A stretch of 64,000 nt of DNA, from positions 334,674-398,673 of the forward strand of contig NPFB01000009.1 in the NCBI GenBank assembly GCA_014084085.1, written 5' to 3'. The DNA is from Hondaea fermentalgiana. Taxonomy: Eukaryota > Sar > Bigyra > Thraustochytrida > Thraustochytriidae. The translations under genes were made by a program, and so were the position numbers. Shown in pieces: positions 52,124 to 61,700 of the stretch. Below the pieces are notes generated by a model, which had not been told where the DNA came from, did not search any database, and worked only from the letters and a program-made list of their open reading frames with translations. Position 1 is the first letter of the stretch. Every line of letters starts with the position of its first letter.

Positions 52124-52133
52124 AGGGAAATAT

Positions 52134-52937
52134 TTAGTCGTCAAGGATAGAGAATGATGCAGATGAAAGCGAAGAGCATTCGCTACCCTCGTCATCACTT
52201 CTGAGTAAGGCATCCACATCATCGTCATCAGAAATGGTTGTGGAAAGTGTTGTAGGTGCGATTGCATTTGCCCGTCCCATCGATTTGCTCATCGTCGTCG
52301 TTGTCCGAGCACGAACGGAGGGCAAAAGTTCAAGAGGTGGCGGAGGAGAGTCGTCTGACTCATGGTCCTCCTCGTTCTCGTTGGTCGCGGCATCCACCCT
52401 AAGTGACGTAGATATTTGCGCATTTGAAGATTTTTCCACCATAGAGCTTGGGTTAGAAACGTGTGCACTTTGTCCATCTGCAAAAGATCTCGAAACAGTC
52501 TCGCTTGGGACCCGTTCGTCATCATTCAGGTTGGTCGCCGGTTCCTGTGGATCCTCTGTCTCTTGGAAGGGACAATCGCCAAGCACCGACGAGTCGTCCG
52601 GCCCGTCTTGCTTGAATTCACGGTCCAGCATGGCCTGTAGACGTTCAACTTCTTCGCGGTGTTGCTCTTTGGTGCGATCAAAGTTGCGCACTACCTGTTG
52701 CAGTGCCTCCGTCGAGGCCGTCAAGAACCATTCTTCGCCGGCGTCCACCTTGAGCGCTTCCAGTCTCTGCAGCCTCAGCTCAGCGAGTCTGTTCAACGCA
52801 TCCTCCTCCTTTACCTCTCGATATACCTCCTCATCGATCTGAACATGCTTGCCCTGCATCGCTCCTCCGCCCTGCATCGCTTCTCCGCCCTGCGCCGCCT
52901 GCGCGCGCTCGGCCGCGCCCGCGGTCACGGTCTCCAT
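52134..52937 (-). CDS. Acidic coiled-coil protein of unknown function
   Basis: A 267-residue protein from the ATG at 52937; an in-frame TTG 21 codons earlier is rejected. Residues about 10-30 carry a Gly/Met/Gln repeat (GGEAMQGGGAMQG). A charged coiled coil spans about 35-110 (EEVYREVKEEDALNRLAEL and KEQHREEVERLQAML). The C-terminal half is disordered, rich in Ser, Asp and Glu, with SDDDDVDALLRSDDEG and a serine cluster at the very end (SSLSSASFSILDD), which would suit CK2 phosphorylation. No family recognised. Its 3' end faces the SAM/EF-hand gene across 65 bp. Open length and the codon pattern support a real gene, though an upstream exon is possible. Confidence 0.6.
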   Translation of the reverse strand: METVTAGAAERAQAAQGGEAMQGGGAMQGKHVQIDEEVYREVKEEDALNRLAELRLQRLEALKVDAGEEWFLTASTEALQQVVRNFDRTKEQHREEVERLQAMLDREFKQDGPDDSSVLGDCPFQETEDPQEPATNLNDDERVPSETVSRSFADGQSAHVSNPSSMVEKSSNAQISTSLRVDAATNENEEDHESDDSPPPPLELLPSVRARTTTTMSKSMGRANAIAPTTLSTTISDDDDVDALLRSDDEGSECSSLSSASFSILDD

Positions 52938-54182
52938 CGCCTCCAACGTCTCCGTTCTGCTTGCTCTTGCCCGCAGCGCGCACACCCTTTTCCACCCCAA
53001 ACGGTACGCGCGCGCACGTGCGCAGTCGCGTTATGCGCGTTGCGCAGTCCCCATCCAGGTTCTCCCTCCCGCGAGCCAGCCCCTGCACCCAGCTGCAGAC
53101 GGACAGCCAGCCCCTTTTTCCAACTTTAAACCTCCACTTGCGCGGCGCCGATACTGCATTATCCACCTGCCATTGTCCACTTGCGCACGCGCTCGTCGCG
53201 CCGTGTGCACACCCCCTTTTCCAAATCAAAGTTTCCAACTCGCAATAGGCCTAGGCTGGAGAGTCTCTCAGTGGTGACCGTGAGTGCTTGGATGATTTAG
53301 TCGAGCTCCCCCTGGCGGCCCTCGTCCCGCGCCGAGGACGGTAAAGTCTCCTCCCGCCGGCCGCCGCGAGGTATCGAAGGGAGAGTCCAAATCGTGCGGG
53401 AGCCGAGCCCGAGTTGGGTTTGCGCGCTGTTAGCGGCGGAGGTAGGTCGATGGATACGCGCAGCAGCAGCGCAACAGCAGCAGGGGCTCGCAGTCGAGGT
53501 TTCGGTGCACGCGCCGCGATTCTCCGGCGCGCGCCTGCCGCGCATGGCTTTCACAATGGCCTATCGCCCTGCAGGTAGTGGACAATCCGGGCGGCAAGTG
53601 GAGCAAACGGCAAACAGCCGACTTGCCGGCGGCTGATTGACTCGGGCAGAGAGAGAGAACTTGAAAGAAAAAAAGAAAGAAAAAGAGGGGAGAAACAAGA
53701 GGCGAGGCACGTGCAGCTGGCAGAGACAGAACAGACTCGACTTGACTCGACGCGACTTGCCACGCGTCGCCGCGCGCCGGGCTCGGGAACGGCGGAGGGC
53801 GCGGAGGGAGGAGAGAGCCCCGCTGCGCTACGCTCCGTCGAGCCGAGCTGTGCGCTCCACGAGCGGCGCACGAGGGCAGCCAGCCAGCAGGCCCCGCGTA
53901 CGGTAGGTGACGTACGACTACTCGAGGCTACAGACTCCACTCTGCACGGGGCGAGCCCGCTGGAAACCAACCCAGCGAGGGAAATAGCAGCCCGTTCGGG
54001 AACCTGGAGGGGCCGAAGCGGGGAGCGTGCGCGCAGTGGGACCGCTCAGCCTGGGCAGGTCTAGGATCAGGACGTTGCCAAATCTGAATCTAGCAGAGTT
54101 TTGCTGGAGCTAACGCGTTGAGAGTCCAGCGCAAGGTGTAGGCCTGAGCCGAGCGACGCACGCGCGGAAGTGAAACGCAAGC
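52938..54182. other. Divergent promoter region
   Basis: 1.2 kb between head-to-head genes. Contains two imperfect CTCCGCCCTGCATCGCTT units at the left edge (these extend into the coding sequence), a purine-rich GAAAGAAAAAGAGG stretch at about 53660-53700, and CGACTTGACTCGACGCGACTTG near 53735. No supported gene. Confidence 0.45.
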
Positions 54183-55427
54183 ATGTACGTGCACAATGAT
54201 AGCGTGGCGCCCACCGTGGTGACGGCGGACTTTGACGACACCCCGGAGGCACGATATGTCGAGCAGGAGAAGTTCATGGACGCGTACAGGCGGCAGAGCA
54301 CGCTTCTCAAGTTTACGCCGTCCGGAGGCTCCCAGTGCCAGCAATCGTCCAAGCTCATCATGTGGATCCTCTTTGTTTGCACGTGCGCAGTGGTCGCCCT
54401 CGTGACACGTGGGTTTTCTGAGATCATGGCCGCCTACGACGAGGAAATCCTCGCCACGGAGCCCTTCGTGGCCTGGAAAGATACGTCTCGAAACTCAGTA
54501 AGCGACTTGGCCCTCAACGCAACGTACACGGCTCTTATTGCCAACGGCACCGATTCCACTACCTTGTGCGACGTGCCCTTTTTCTTGGACGGCGAATCGA
54601 ACGACCTCCTGATCGAGACGCTCGACTACGCCGACTACCTTTGCAGCGTCTTCTTCATTGCAGGCGCTATTGCGGCGAGCATCTACCTGTGCACCAAGTG
54701 CTGCGTGACGGTCGGCCTTACAAAGAAGCCTTACCAGAATGAGGGCAACAAGGGCGACGCACCTGTTTTGCACGAAGTCAAAGTCGGCGGTTTTCTCGAG
54801 ACCAAGGCCGAGCGGCGTGTGCGCATCTTTTTGCGCGGTGAGACGCTTGGGTACATGCTCGCCCAGGGCGTGCAAGACGTTCCTCTCTTCACCTTTGCGC
54901 TCACGTACTACTTTCTTCGTACTTCGACGCGCGGATCCAAGTGCGCGATCTGCGTTGCGGACGGGGAGCTGTGCTCGCCTGATACCGTGGACGAGCTGGA
55001 TTTCAGCGTCAAGCTTGCCATGGGCGCCGTTGTCGTATCACTCTTTTGGAATGCGATCCTTCTCGCGGAACGTTGGATTGAGTTTGTCAAATTCAAGAAG
55101 CAAAAGCGTCACGGCTACTACAATCCCCGAAAGTACTTCCTTATTGCGCTTGTTTTCTTTATCGTTTACGTCATCACGATTCTCTCACCTATGGCTATGA
55201 CAATTCATTACTACCTCGGGCCGTTCATGCCGGCACTTCCGTCCACGCAGCTGATCCACATTCTCGGCGTCGTCGGTCTTTGCTTTTGGGGCGCGGCGGT
55301 CATCTTCATCAACTTGGTAGCCGGCATCGACCCGGGCGAGATTCTCTCGTGCCCGGTTCTTTGCTGCGAAATTAGCGAGTTCGTCTGCGAATCGTCGAGT
55401 TGTGTCTGCTGCTCCGTCTGTTGCTAG
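54183..55427 (+). CDS. Six-helix membrane protein with cysteine-rich tail
   Basis: A 414-residue membrane protein, ATG at 54183. Hydrophobic segments: about 58-78 (MWILFVCTCAVVALV), 152-172 (VFFIAGAIAASIYL), 220-245 (MLAQGVQDVPLFTFALTYYF), 280-300 (AMGAVVVSLFWNAILL), 320-342 (FLIALVFFIVYVITIL) and 358-380 (LGVVGLCFWGAAVIFINL). The first loop carries two N-glycosylation sequons (NATY, NGTD), which would put it in the lumen or outside and the N-terminus in the cytosol. The tail ends with nine or more cysteines in 25 residues (CPVLCC, CESSSCVCCSVCC), a likely S-palmitoylation or metal-binding cluster. No family recognised. With an even number of helices, the tail would be cytosolic, consistent with palmitoylation. 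Confidence 0.78.
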   Translation: MYVHNDSVAPTVVTADFDDTPEARYVEQEKFMDAYRRQSTLLKFTPSGGSQCQQSSKLIMWILFVCTCAVVALVTRGFSEIMAAYDEEILATEPFVAWKDTSRNSVSDLALNATYTALIANGTDSTTLCDVPFFLDGESNDLLIETLDYADYLCSVFFIAGAIAASIYLCTKCCVTVGLTKKPYQNEGNKGDAPVLHEVKVGGFLETKAERRVRIFLRGETLGYMLAQGVQDVPLFTFALTYYFLRTSTRGSKCAICVADGELCSPDTVDELDFSVKLAMGAVVVSLFWNAILLAERWIEFVKFKKQKRHGYYNPRKYFLIALVFFIVYVITILSPMAMTIHYYLGPFMPALPSTQLIHILGVVGLCFWGAAVIFINLVAGIDPGEILSCPVLCCEISEFVCESSSCVCCSVCC

Positions 55428-55964
55428 CATGTGCTGGTTTCTTTGGCGTTCCCGGCTATACTACCTACACCAAAGAAGCCTTCACCTGCTGACGACCCTC
55501 TGGTGTGCTCGCGAGTCTTTCAAGATGTTTGTTCCATCTTTCCCTCCCTCCTCCTCCTTTCCTTTCCTTTCCGTTTCTCTTTTTTCTCCTTTGGAGGATG
55601 CAATCTCCTAGCTTCACACTCAAAAGCGATGTTTTCTGATGTTCTCTTTTCCTTGGCGCGCGTCTGACTGGAAACAATTTACTCACCGACCGCGTTTGCG
55701 CTCACCCCTCTCTTCCAAAAAAAAGAAAAGAAGAAAAAACGTGCAGAAAAAGTATGCGAAGAGAGCATCAGCGATGTGGTCATGTGTTTCGCATACGCTG
55801 CATAAGACAAGATAAGAAAGCTTCGCTGTCAAAATAAGTTGAGAAACTGGCTACCTAGGAGCTCATTCATTATCAGCGGGCCGATTCAGTGCCAAGCGCT
55901 TTTAGCTCGAGCACGAGAGAAGCGACCGGACAATTCGCTGACACATGTATTTTGATCGCCCTTC
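55428..55964. other. Convergent 3' spacer
   Basis: 3' UTRs of the six-helix protein and N-myristoyltransferase. T-rich and A-rich patches, no gene and no clear AATAAA on either strand. Confidence 0.5.
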
Positions 55965-57350
55965 CTACAAGAGCACAATGCCAATGTCTTGCGGCTTGAG
56001 CTCGGGACCGACAGCGTAGTTGTAAAAGTAGTAGTGAAGGTTGCCGTCGCCAATACCAAAAAGGAGATCCTTGAGAATGGTGCTATTCTCCATGAGGTCA
56101 AGAGCGTTGAAAACGTCAAAGGAGTTCGCGTTGGCGTGAATGAGGGCGTCACGCATAAGCTGTTTAAAGCTGACAGTATGTGCGACGTTGTAAAACGAGT
56201 AGGCCGCCTTGAGATGGTCGTAGTCATCATGGCCCAAAATTGAGCTTGGCAGGTTGTAGAAACTGCAAAAGTCCGTCACCTTGCCATTGCTATCGGTAAT
56301 GACGTACGAGTAAATGACGTTGTCGCGGGGCAGCAGCCAGTGCGCCACCTCCTCCTCGTCAAACTCGATCCACACTTTGAACTGCTTTTGGTGCTCGCGC
56401 AAAAGCTTGGTCACGTCAGCGACGTGCTTGGGCTCCATGGGAATCGTCCCAGACTGTGCCTCGGCAGGCAGCTTGTAGAGCTTGATGGTGCGTGCCATGG
56501 TCATACGGTCGCCAAGGCGCGAAAAGCCCACCCCAATGAGCTTTTTCGGGTTCAGAGACCGATGCCAGTAGCGAGCGACGCCAATGGGCTTGGGGATGCG
56601 CACGCCGGCCGTGTACACAGCCTGCCACTGGTCCGTGAGGTTGACGCGGCGCGTGACCTCCTTGATGAGAACAGGCGCCAAACGCTTGCTCCGAAGCTTC
56701 TTGTGCACGCAGAGAAAGTTGATTTCGGCCATCTTGACAACTTTGTCGTGCGCGTGCACCTTGGCAGGGACACCGGTGATCATGGCGAGAAGCTTTTTGT
56801 TGCTCGACTGCCGGACGCCAACATGCCAGTCAATCCTGTAGCCAGGGGGCTTGAGAGCCCAGTTGAGGAACTCCGGAGCGTAGTCGAAGCGGAACATGTT
56901 GTCGTCATCTTCGACGTAGTTCTCTGTGAGCAGCGTGTACGCCTCCTTGACAACCTCTTCGTCGTCAACATCCAGGCTGCACCACTCAAAGCCTTTGGGC
57001 AGGGCATAAGGGGTCTGCCGCACCTCGTCTACGGTCTTGACCTCCAAAGGGCCCACCTTGGTCTCATCGTCCTCGTCGGCTCCCTCGCCGCCGCCGCTGC
57101 TGCTTTGCGGGACGGGCTGCGTGCTCCAGAACTTGTGCTCTCCGGGCGTGGTGAGGCCCTTGATGCCTAGCAGCTGCTTTTGCAACTCCAGCAGCTGGGC
57201 CATCTTGTCCTTCTCCGAGGTGGCCTCCTCCAGCGTCTTTTGCTTCGCGCCCTCGCCGCTCACCGCGGCGCCCTCGAGCTGCGCCGCGAGCCCTTCAACC
57301 GCCTTGTCGCCGCCATCTTCGGCCTTGCGCGCCGCATCCTCGCCGCTCAT
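55965..57350 (-). CDS. NMT: Glycylpeptide N-tetradecanoyltransferase (N-myristoyltransferase)
   Basis: Transfers myristate from myristoyl-CoA to the N-terminal glycine of proteins such as ARFs, in the cytosol and on ribosomes. The ATG at 57350 (MSGEDAAR) gives 461 residues; the frame is open 118 codons further upstream but without an ATG, and is Arg-rich non-coding-like sequence. Seen: EINFLCVHKKLRSKRLAPVL, where the Phe-Leu backbone forms the oxyanion hole; the YTAGV and YWHRSLNPKKLI blocks; FYNVAHTVSFKQLMRDALIHA; and a C-terminal GIVLL. The terminal leucine carboxylate is the catalytic base in yeast NMT, so the intact C-terminus matters and is present. The N-terminal 100 residues are acidic and Gly/Ser-rich, with a TTPGEHKFWSTQPVPQ block that is conserved in NMTs. 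Family assignment certain. It is head-to-head with the LYR protein gene (538 bp apart). Confidence 0.97.
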   Translation of the reverse strand: MSGEDAARKAEDGGDKAVEGLAAQLEGAAVSGEGAKQKTLEEATSEKDKMAQLLELQKQLLGIKGLTTPGEHKFWSTQPVPQSSSGGGEGADEDDETKVGPLEVKTVDEVRQTPYALPKGFEWCSLDVDDEEVVKEAYTLLTENYVEDDDNMFRFDYAPEFLNWALKPPGYRIDWHVGVRQSSNKKLLAMITGVPAKVHAHDKVVKMAEINFLCVHKKLRSKRLAPVLIKEVTRRVNLTDQWQAVYTAGVRIPKPIGVARYWHRSLNPKKLIGVGFSRLGDRMTMARTIKLYKLPAEAQSGTIPMEPKHVADVTKLLREHQKQFKVWIEFDEEEVAHWLLPRDNVIYSYVITDSNGKVTDFCSFYNLPSSILGHDDYDHLKAAYSFYNVAHTVSFKQLMRDALIHANANSFDVFNALDLMENSTILKDLLFGIGDGNLHYYFYNYAVGPELKPQDIGIVLL

Positions 57351-57888
57351 CGCGCCCAGGCTCTCGCGCTCGGCGCTCGCTCCTCGCTGCCGCCCTCGCG
57401 CCGCCTCGCCGCCTCCGCGTCTGCCCGTCCGCACGTCTCTCGCGCTGCCTCGCGGCGGGCCCTGCCGTCGCGCGCGGATACGTTCTTTGCGAGTCCGCCT
57501 GGCCCTGCTCGTTTCTTCTGTCTTTCCCTCTTGCCTTCGAGTCCGACTTGCCTTCTCGCCTTCTTCCTTTATCTTCTTGTTTTCTAGAGCCGCCTGGCCG
57601 CACGTCTCGCGGTTAGGTTTGCGGCCCGCGCCGCGCGCAAGTGCAGAATGCCGCGGCCGCAAGTGCGCCAGGGGCGCGTCTGCAAGCGCGGCAAAACCAC
57701 GCAAGAGGCCAGGTTAGGTTTGGGGCCAGCCGTGGCCGTGGCCGCCGAGCGCAACGCAAATTTGGCGGGAAGCTGAAGGGCAGGGCATAGCAGAAAGCGA
57801 AAGCGGAGTGGTGGCGGAGGAGGGCGAGCAGATCGAAGTCGAGGCCGCCGCCGAGGAGGAGCGAGAGGGGGAAGAGGAGCAGGAGACC
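57351..57888. promoter_or_regulatory. Bidirectional promoter region, NMT and LYR-protein genes
   Basis: The only sequence between two divergently transcribed genes. It is GC-rich with CGCC/CGCG blocks. TTAGGTTTG occurs twice, at about 57613 and 57713, a possible shared element. No TATA box is seen. Confidence 0.5.
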
Positions 57889-58324
57889 ATGGCGACGTCT
57901 CCCGCCGGGTTCAAGAATGCCTTGCAGCTGTACAGAGACTGCCTCCGGGTCGTCAAACTCGTGGCAGGCGAGGTAGGTTGGTAAAGGAAGGAAGAGCCCG
58001 ATTTCGAATGAACGCGAGACGCAGACGTCCAGGCGCGGTCGTTCAGGCAGGGAGGCAAGGCGGTTGGGATCATGCTGACGAGAGTTCTTCATGGATTGTG
58101 CACAGAGCCCAAAAGGCATGGCCATGCGTGCCATGGTCAGGTCAGAATTCAAGAAAAGCATGAACGAGACTAACCCTGAAAAGATTGAGGAGCTCAAGTT
58201 CAATGCCGTGCGGGCCCTGAGCAACTACTCGCTTTACAATGCTGCCAGCAAGGATCCGCAAATGAAAGCCCGCATGAAAAAGCGTCAAGAAACCCTCGAC
58301 GCTGAGCAGAAAAAGGTCAAGTAG
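57889..58324 (+). CDS. LYR-motif protein, LYRM9-like, two exons
   Basis: Exons 57889-57972 and 58106-58324 give 100 residues. Exon 1 reads MATSPAGFKNALQLYRDCLR and holds the LYR tripeptide plus the downstream Arg/Phe-spacing of the Complex1_LYR family. Exon 2 starts SPKGMAMRAMVRSEFKKSM, with the F of the family's distal phenylalanine, and ends in a Lys-rich helix (MKKRQETLDAEQKKVK). LYR proteins are small mitochondrial matrix factors that bind acyl carrier protein and help assemble respiratory complexes or Fe-S proteins. The LQLY start and the ALSNYSLYN segment resemble LYRM9 and its plant counterpart. No other in-frame ATG lies in the open region upstream of exon 1. The upstream open frame is Glu-rich. 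Neither exon alone would be recognised. Confidence 0.85.
57973..58105 (+). other. Spliceosomal intron in the LYR-protein gene
   Basis: 133 bp, donor GTAGGT and acceptor CACAG, phase 0. Splicing joins VKLVAGE to SPKGMAM and keeps the LYR helix fold continuous. Confidence 0.85.
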
Positions 58325-58776
58325 AGTACACAAAGAGAGAGAGAGAGAGAGAGAGAGATGTAGAAAGGGGGAAAGTGAGTGTGCTGACACAGCACCTACA
58401 TCGCTCCACGCTGGAAGGCCGTCGCACGTGGGTGGGCCTGCGCGACCAACGCTATTCTGCGATATTTCTACAAAACGAGACATCGATGGATGACTCGACC
58501 TTGACAAAGCGAGACACCAATGGATGACTCGACCTCAACGCGACGACTTCGCTTTTCAGTATGCAATTGTTACACACACAGAGATTCTTCTTCACTTTTG
58601 TTTGAATGGCGAGAACGAAGATTTTCAATACAAAAATTTGTGCTTGATTGTGCGTAAACGTACAGACTGGTGACCAGCTGGCCAGCCAAGCCGCCGACGA
58701 TGCCGCTACATATATTCTTCTTTTTTTGTTTGTCTGTCTGTTTGTTGGTTTGTTTTTTTAATTAAGATCATGCCCT
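58325..58776. other. Convergent 3' spacer
   Basis: 3' UTRs of the LYR gene and the RhoGEF. Contains (GA)n at about 58336-58360, a near-duplicate phrase (AATGGATGACTCGACCT, TGGATGACTCGACCT at about 58488 and 58519) and T-rich sequence at 58717-58760. No gene seen. Confidence 0.5.
58336..58360. repeat. (GA)n microsatellite
   Basis: About twelve GA units just after the LYR-protein stop codon. Confidence 0.85.
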
Positions 58777-61700
58777 TTACGGGGCGGCCGAAGCCGTAGC
58801 CGTGGCGTTGCGATTGTATCGATTCTTCATTTCATCGAGCGAAAGCTTGCCTCCTGTCGCACGTGTTGCGTTCCATGATCGCTTGTTGGCGGTCCCAGGG
58901 GTCGCTCCACCGCCTGCTGTCCCTCGTCGCAAGGAATCGGCACGCGAGCTGCTGCGAAGACTCGAACTCTTGGATGACGAACTCGAAGACATAGACCCCG
59001 AAGCAGTGTCGACGTCGACAAGGGCGTCGATCTCCTTGGCAACAGCGCCCAAGAGACGGTCCCGCATCTCCTTAGAGCTGCACCCGATACGGAACTTGGC
59101 AATGCAAGTAGATACCTTGTTGGAAATAGACCCAGCGGTATTCTGCTTGCAAACGTTGCGCGTAACCTGTGTGATCTGAAACGCGACATCGTCGGCCGCG
59201 GGGAGGGCCTTGGCATCGCAGTTGCGCAGATCCACCGTGTGCTGAAGCTTGTACGAGGGCTCTCCGGTCCCGCTGTTGCGCTTCTTGAGCTCGGCGAGCA
59301 AGAGAAGGTCGTTGAAAAGGAAGAGAGTGAGCGTTTGCGCCTTGCCTTCGTGAAAGGGAGCCGTCAGAGCCTGTACCTCATCCTCGGACACGAATCGGCG
59401 GTGAGGCTCTACAAGGGGCTCTGGGCAGCCCGTAGCGCCCCCAAGCTGCTTGTAAATCTGCAATACGCGGTCAATGTTCTCGGCATCGCTGACTTTCTTG
59501 TTCACCTGGGCAGCAATGGCCTCGACAGCCTTGGCGGCGCGGTCGAGTTCCTCGCGTGCACTCGCGTCAATCGTTGCGTTTGGCAATGCTCCGACGGCCT
59601 CTTGCAGACTGCGAACCAGCAAGGGATACTTGCAGATACGCTGCACCGGCTTGATGAGAAGACTCTGCAAAGAATGATGCTGGTTCTCGGGTCGCGCCTC
59701 GCGTTGCTTGACTACCGCATCGAGCTGCTTGTTGGACTGCCGGCAAGAAACGAGTCGCGCGAGCGCCCCTGCGTAGCGGTGGCAATATGTCGAGTAAATT
59801 TTGAGAAAGGGCAGGATAACTTGAAGCTCGTGGGTGAACACCGCAACAACCTTTTCAAGAGGCAAGTTTTCTTCGCCCGCGAGCTTTGTGACGCCCGCTT
59901 GAAGATTCTTGAGTAACTCTGCGTTGATTTTGAGAATTCCCTCGACATTGAGAAAAATGGCTTGCTCATCGTCAGACTCCAACGGAGGTCGCGTCTGTCG
60001 AAGGGGCAGCATGTACTCGCCAATGATCTTGCGCAAGTCGCAAACGTAACCCTTTTCCGTGACGTACATTTCACGCAGGACAGAAACCGTCTTCGACATG
60101 GCGCGTCGCTTCTTCTCGTCCGATTCGCTCGCAGCTGTCTTGTCGAGCTTGCCAAACACCGAGTCAATCTCATCCTCCTCTGTGGCCGCAACCGCAGCGT
60201 TGTAGCACGCTTCAAGCTCCTTGAGAGACAAGAGTCGCGTCGTACCCATTGACGCTTTGCGGCGATCGAGCTTGGCGGCCCACTGCCTTTGACCAGTTCG
60301 GGGTGCACCTTGGCTGTCCGACTCGCCCGTTCGTGCGCCGGCCGACGAGTTCCCACCAGCCACGGAGCCGTTCGTCGAGCTGCTCGAGCTGACCCGACGC
60401 TGGGCGTTGGGACTCGGCGAGCCGGCAGAAGATATCTCGTCGTCGCCCCCAGCTCGAGTCGAGGTAGAAATGACGGACCCAGAGCTAGACTTGCGCGTTC
60501 GCTTGGTCGATTTTGCCTTCTTCGCTTCCGCTGCCGCCACCGTTTCCGCAGTACGCTCAAAGGAAATGACCAAGGGTCGCGGAAGACTCTTGATGATGTC
60601 CACGACCTGGTCCCAGGTCGCCTCTATGGGGACTGCATTGCCGCCCACAGCGGTGACGCGATCGCCGAGTGCAATGCCACCCCGCTCGGCGACGCTGAGT
60701 CCTGCCACACATGCGACAAGGACGCCTTTGGGCTGCTTGCTATTTTCGAGAGCGATGCCGAGCGGCCCATCCGGGAACTCCACATCCAAGTTCACGGTAC
60801 CGCCCCTGGTCTCTTCGGGTCGAAGACGCGGGGCTACCTCGTAACGCGACTTCATCATTTCCAGTGACAGCTTTTGCTGCTCTGACGAAAGCTGACGCGA
60901 GTGCATACGACGAATTGGGGCTGGGGACTCCTCCGCGCCAACAGTAGCAGCGGAAGCTACCGCGACGGCAGCAGCCGAAGTAGAATTTGCCGCAGCAGCT
61001 GCGGGGAGATGACTGCCTTCACCTTCGCTCGAGCTTGCTGCAGCACTTGCACCAGCTACTGCCTCGGGGGTCTCCTCAGAAGATGCAATTTTCGCCAGCG
61101 CGGCAGGTCCGCCTTCTGCAGCCACAACGCTGGAAGCCTGGGCAATTGCCTCCCGTGTGAGGGATCCTCCGTCGATGCTCTGCCTCCAGCCACGGGGCTT
61201 GGCGCGGGAGGCCCAAGCTCGAGCCTTGCCGCGGTCTGGCTTTGCCGTTTCGCGCGTCTCGTTCGACTCCTCAAACTTGCTGTGCGCAGCCGTGAGCGTG
61301 GTCATGAGGCCTTCCGCGGTTGACTCGGCATCGCACCAAATCTCGAATCGCTGAATCTGGGTCGAAAGCCGCATGGTCTGCGACTGGGCCTGCGATTGGG
61401 CCTGCGCAGAGATGGCACTGGCAGTCTGCGGAGTCAACGAGTTGGTCTTGCTCATTCGCTCGACGCGCGATACGCGACGCAGCTCGAATGCGCTCCGTCC
61501 ATCCTCGTCGACTACGTTGAGCTTTTTCACGCCACGGCACTCGTCGAGGCCGAAGCTGTGCACAACACGAAGATTCGATTTTCCCTTGGTGGTCAGCGAT
61601 CCCATCATGCCGCTCTTTCTCCCTAGGGTGCCGACCTTTCCGAGTGTTCCCGTCGTCTGCACGCGGGCAAAAATCACGAGATCGTTGAAAATGTACATGC

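Noticed and set aside
52234..52842. 202-codon plus-strand frame, Ser-rich
   Set aside because: Antisense shadow of the acidic coiled-coil gene; Glu/Asp codons read as Ser/Leu on the other strand.
56340..57170. 276-codon plus-strand frame
   Set aside because: Antisense shadow of N-myristoyltransferase.
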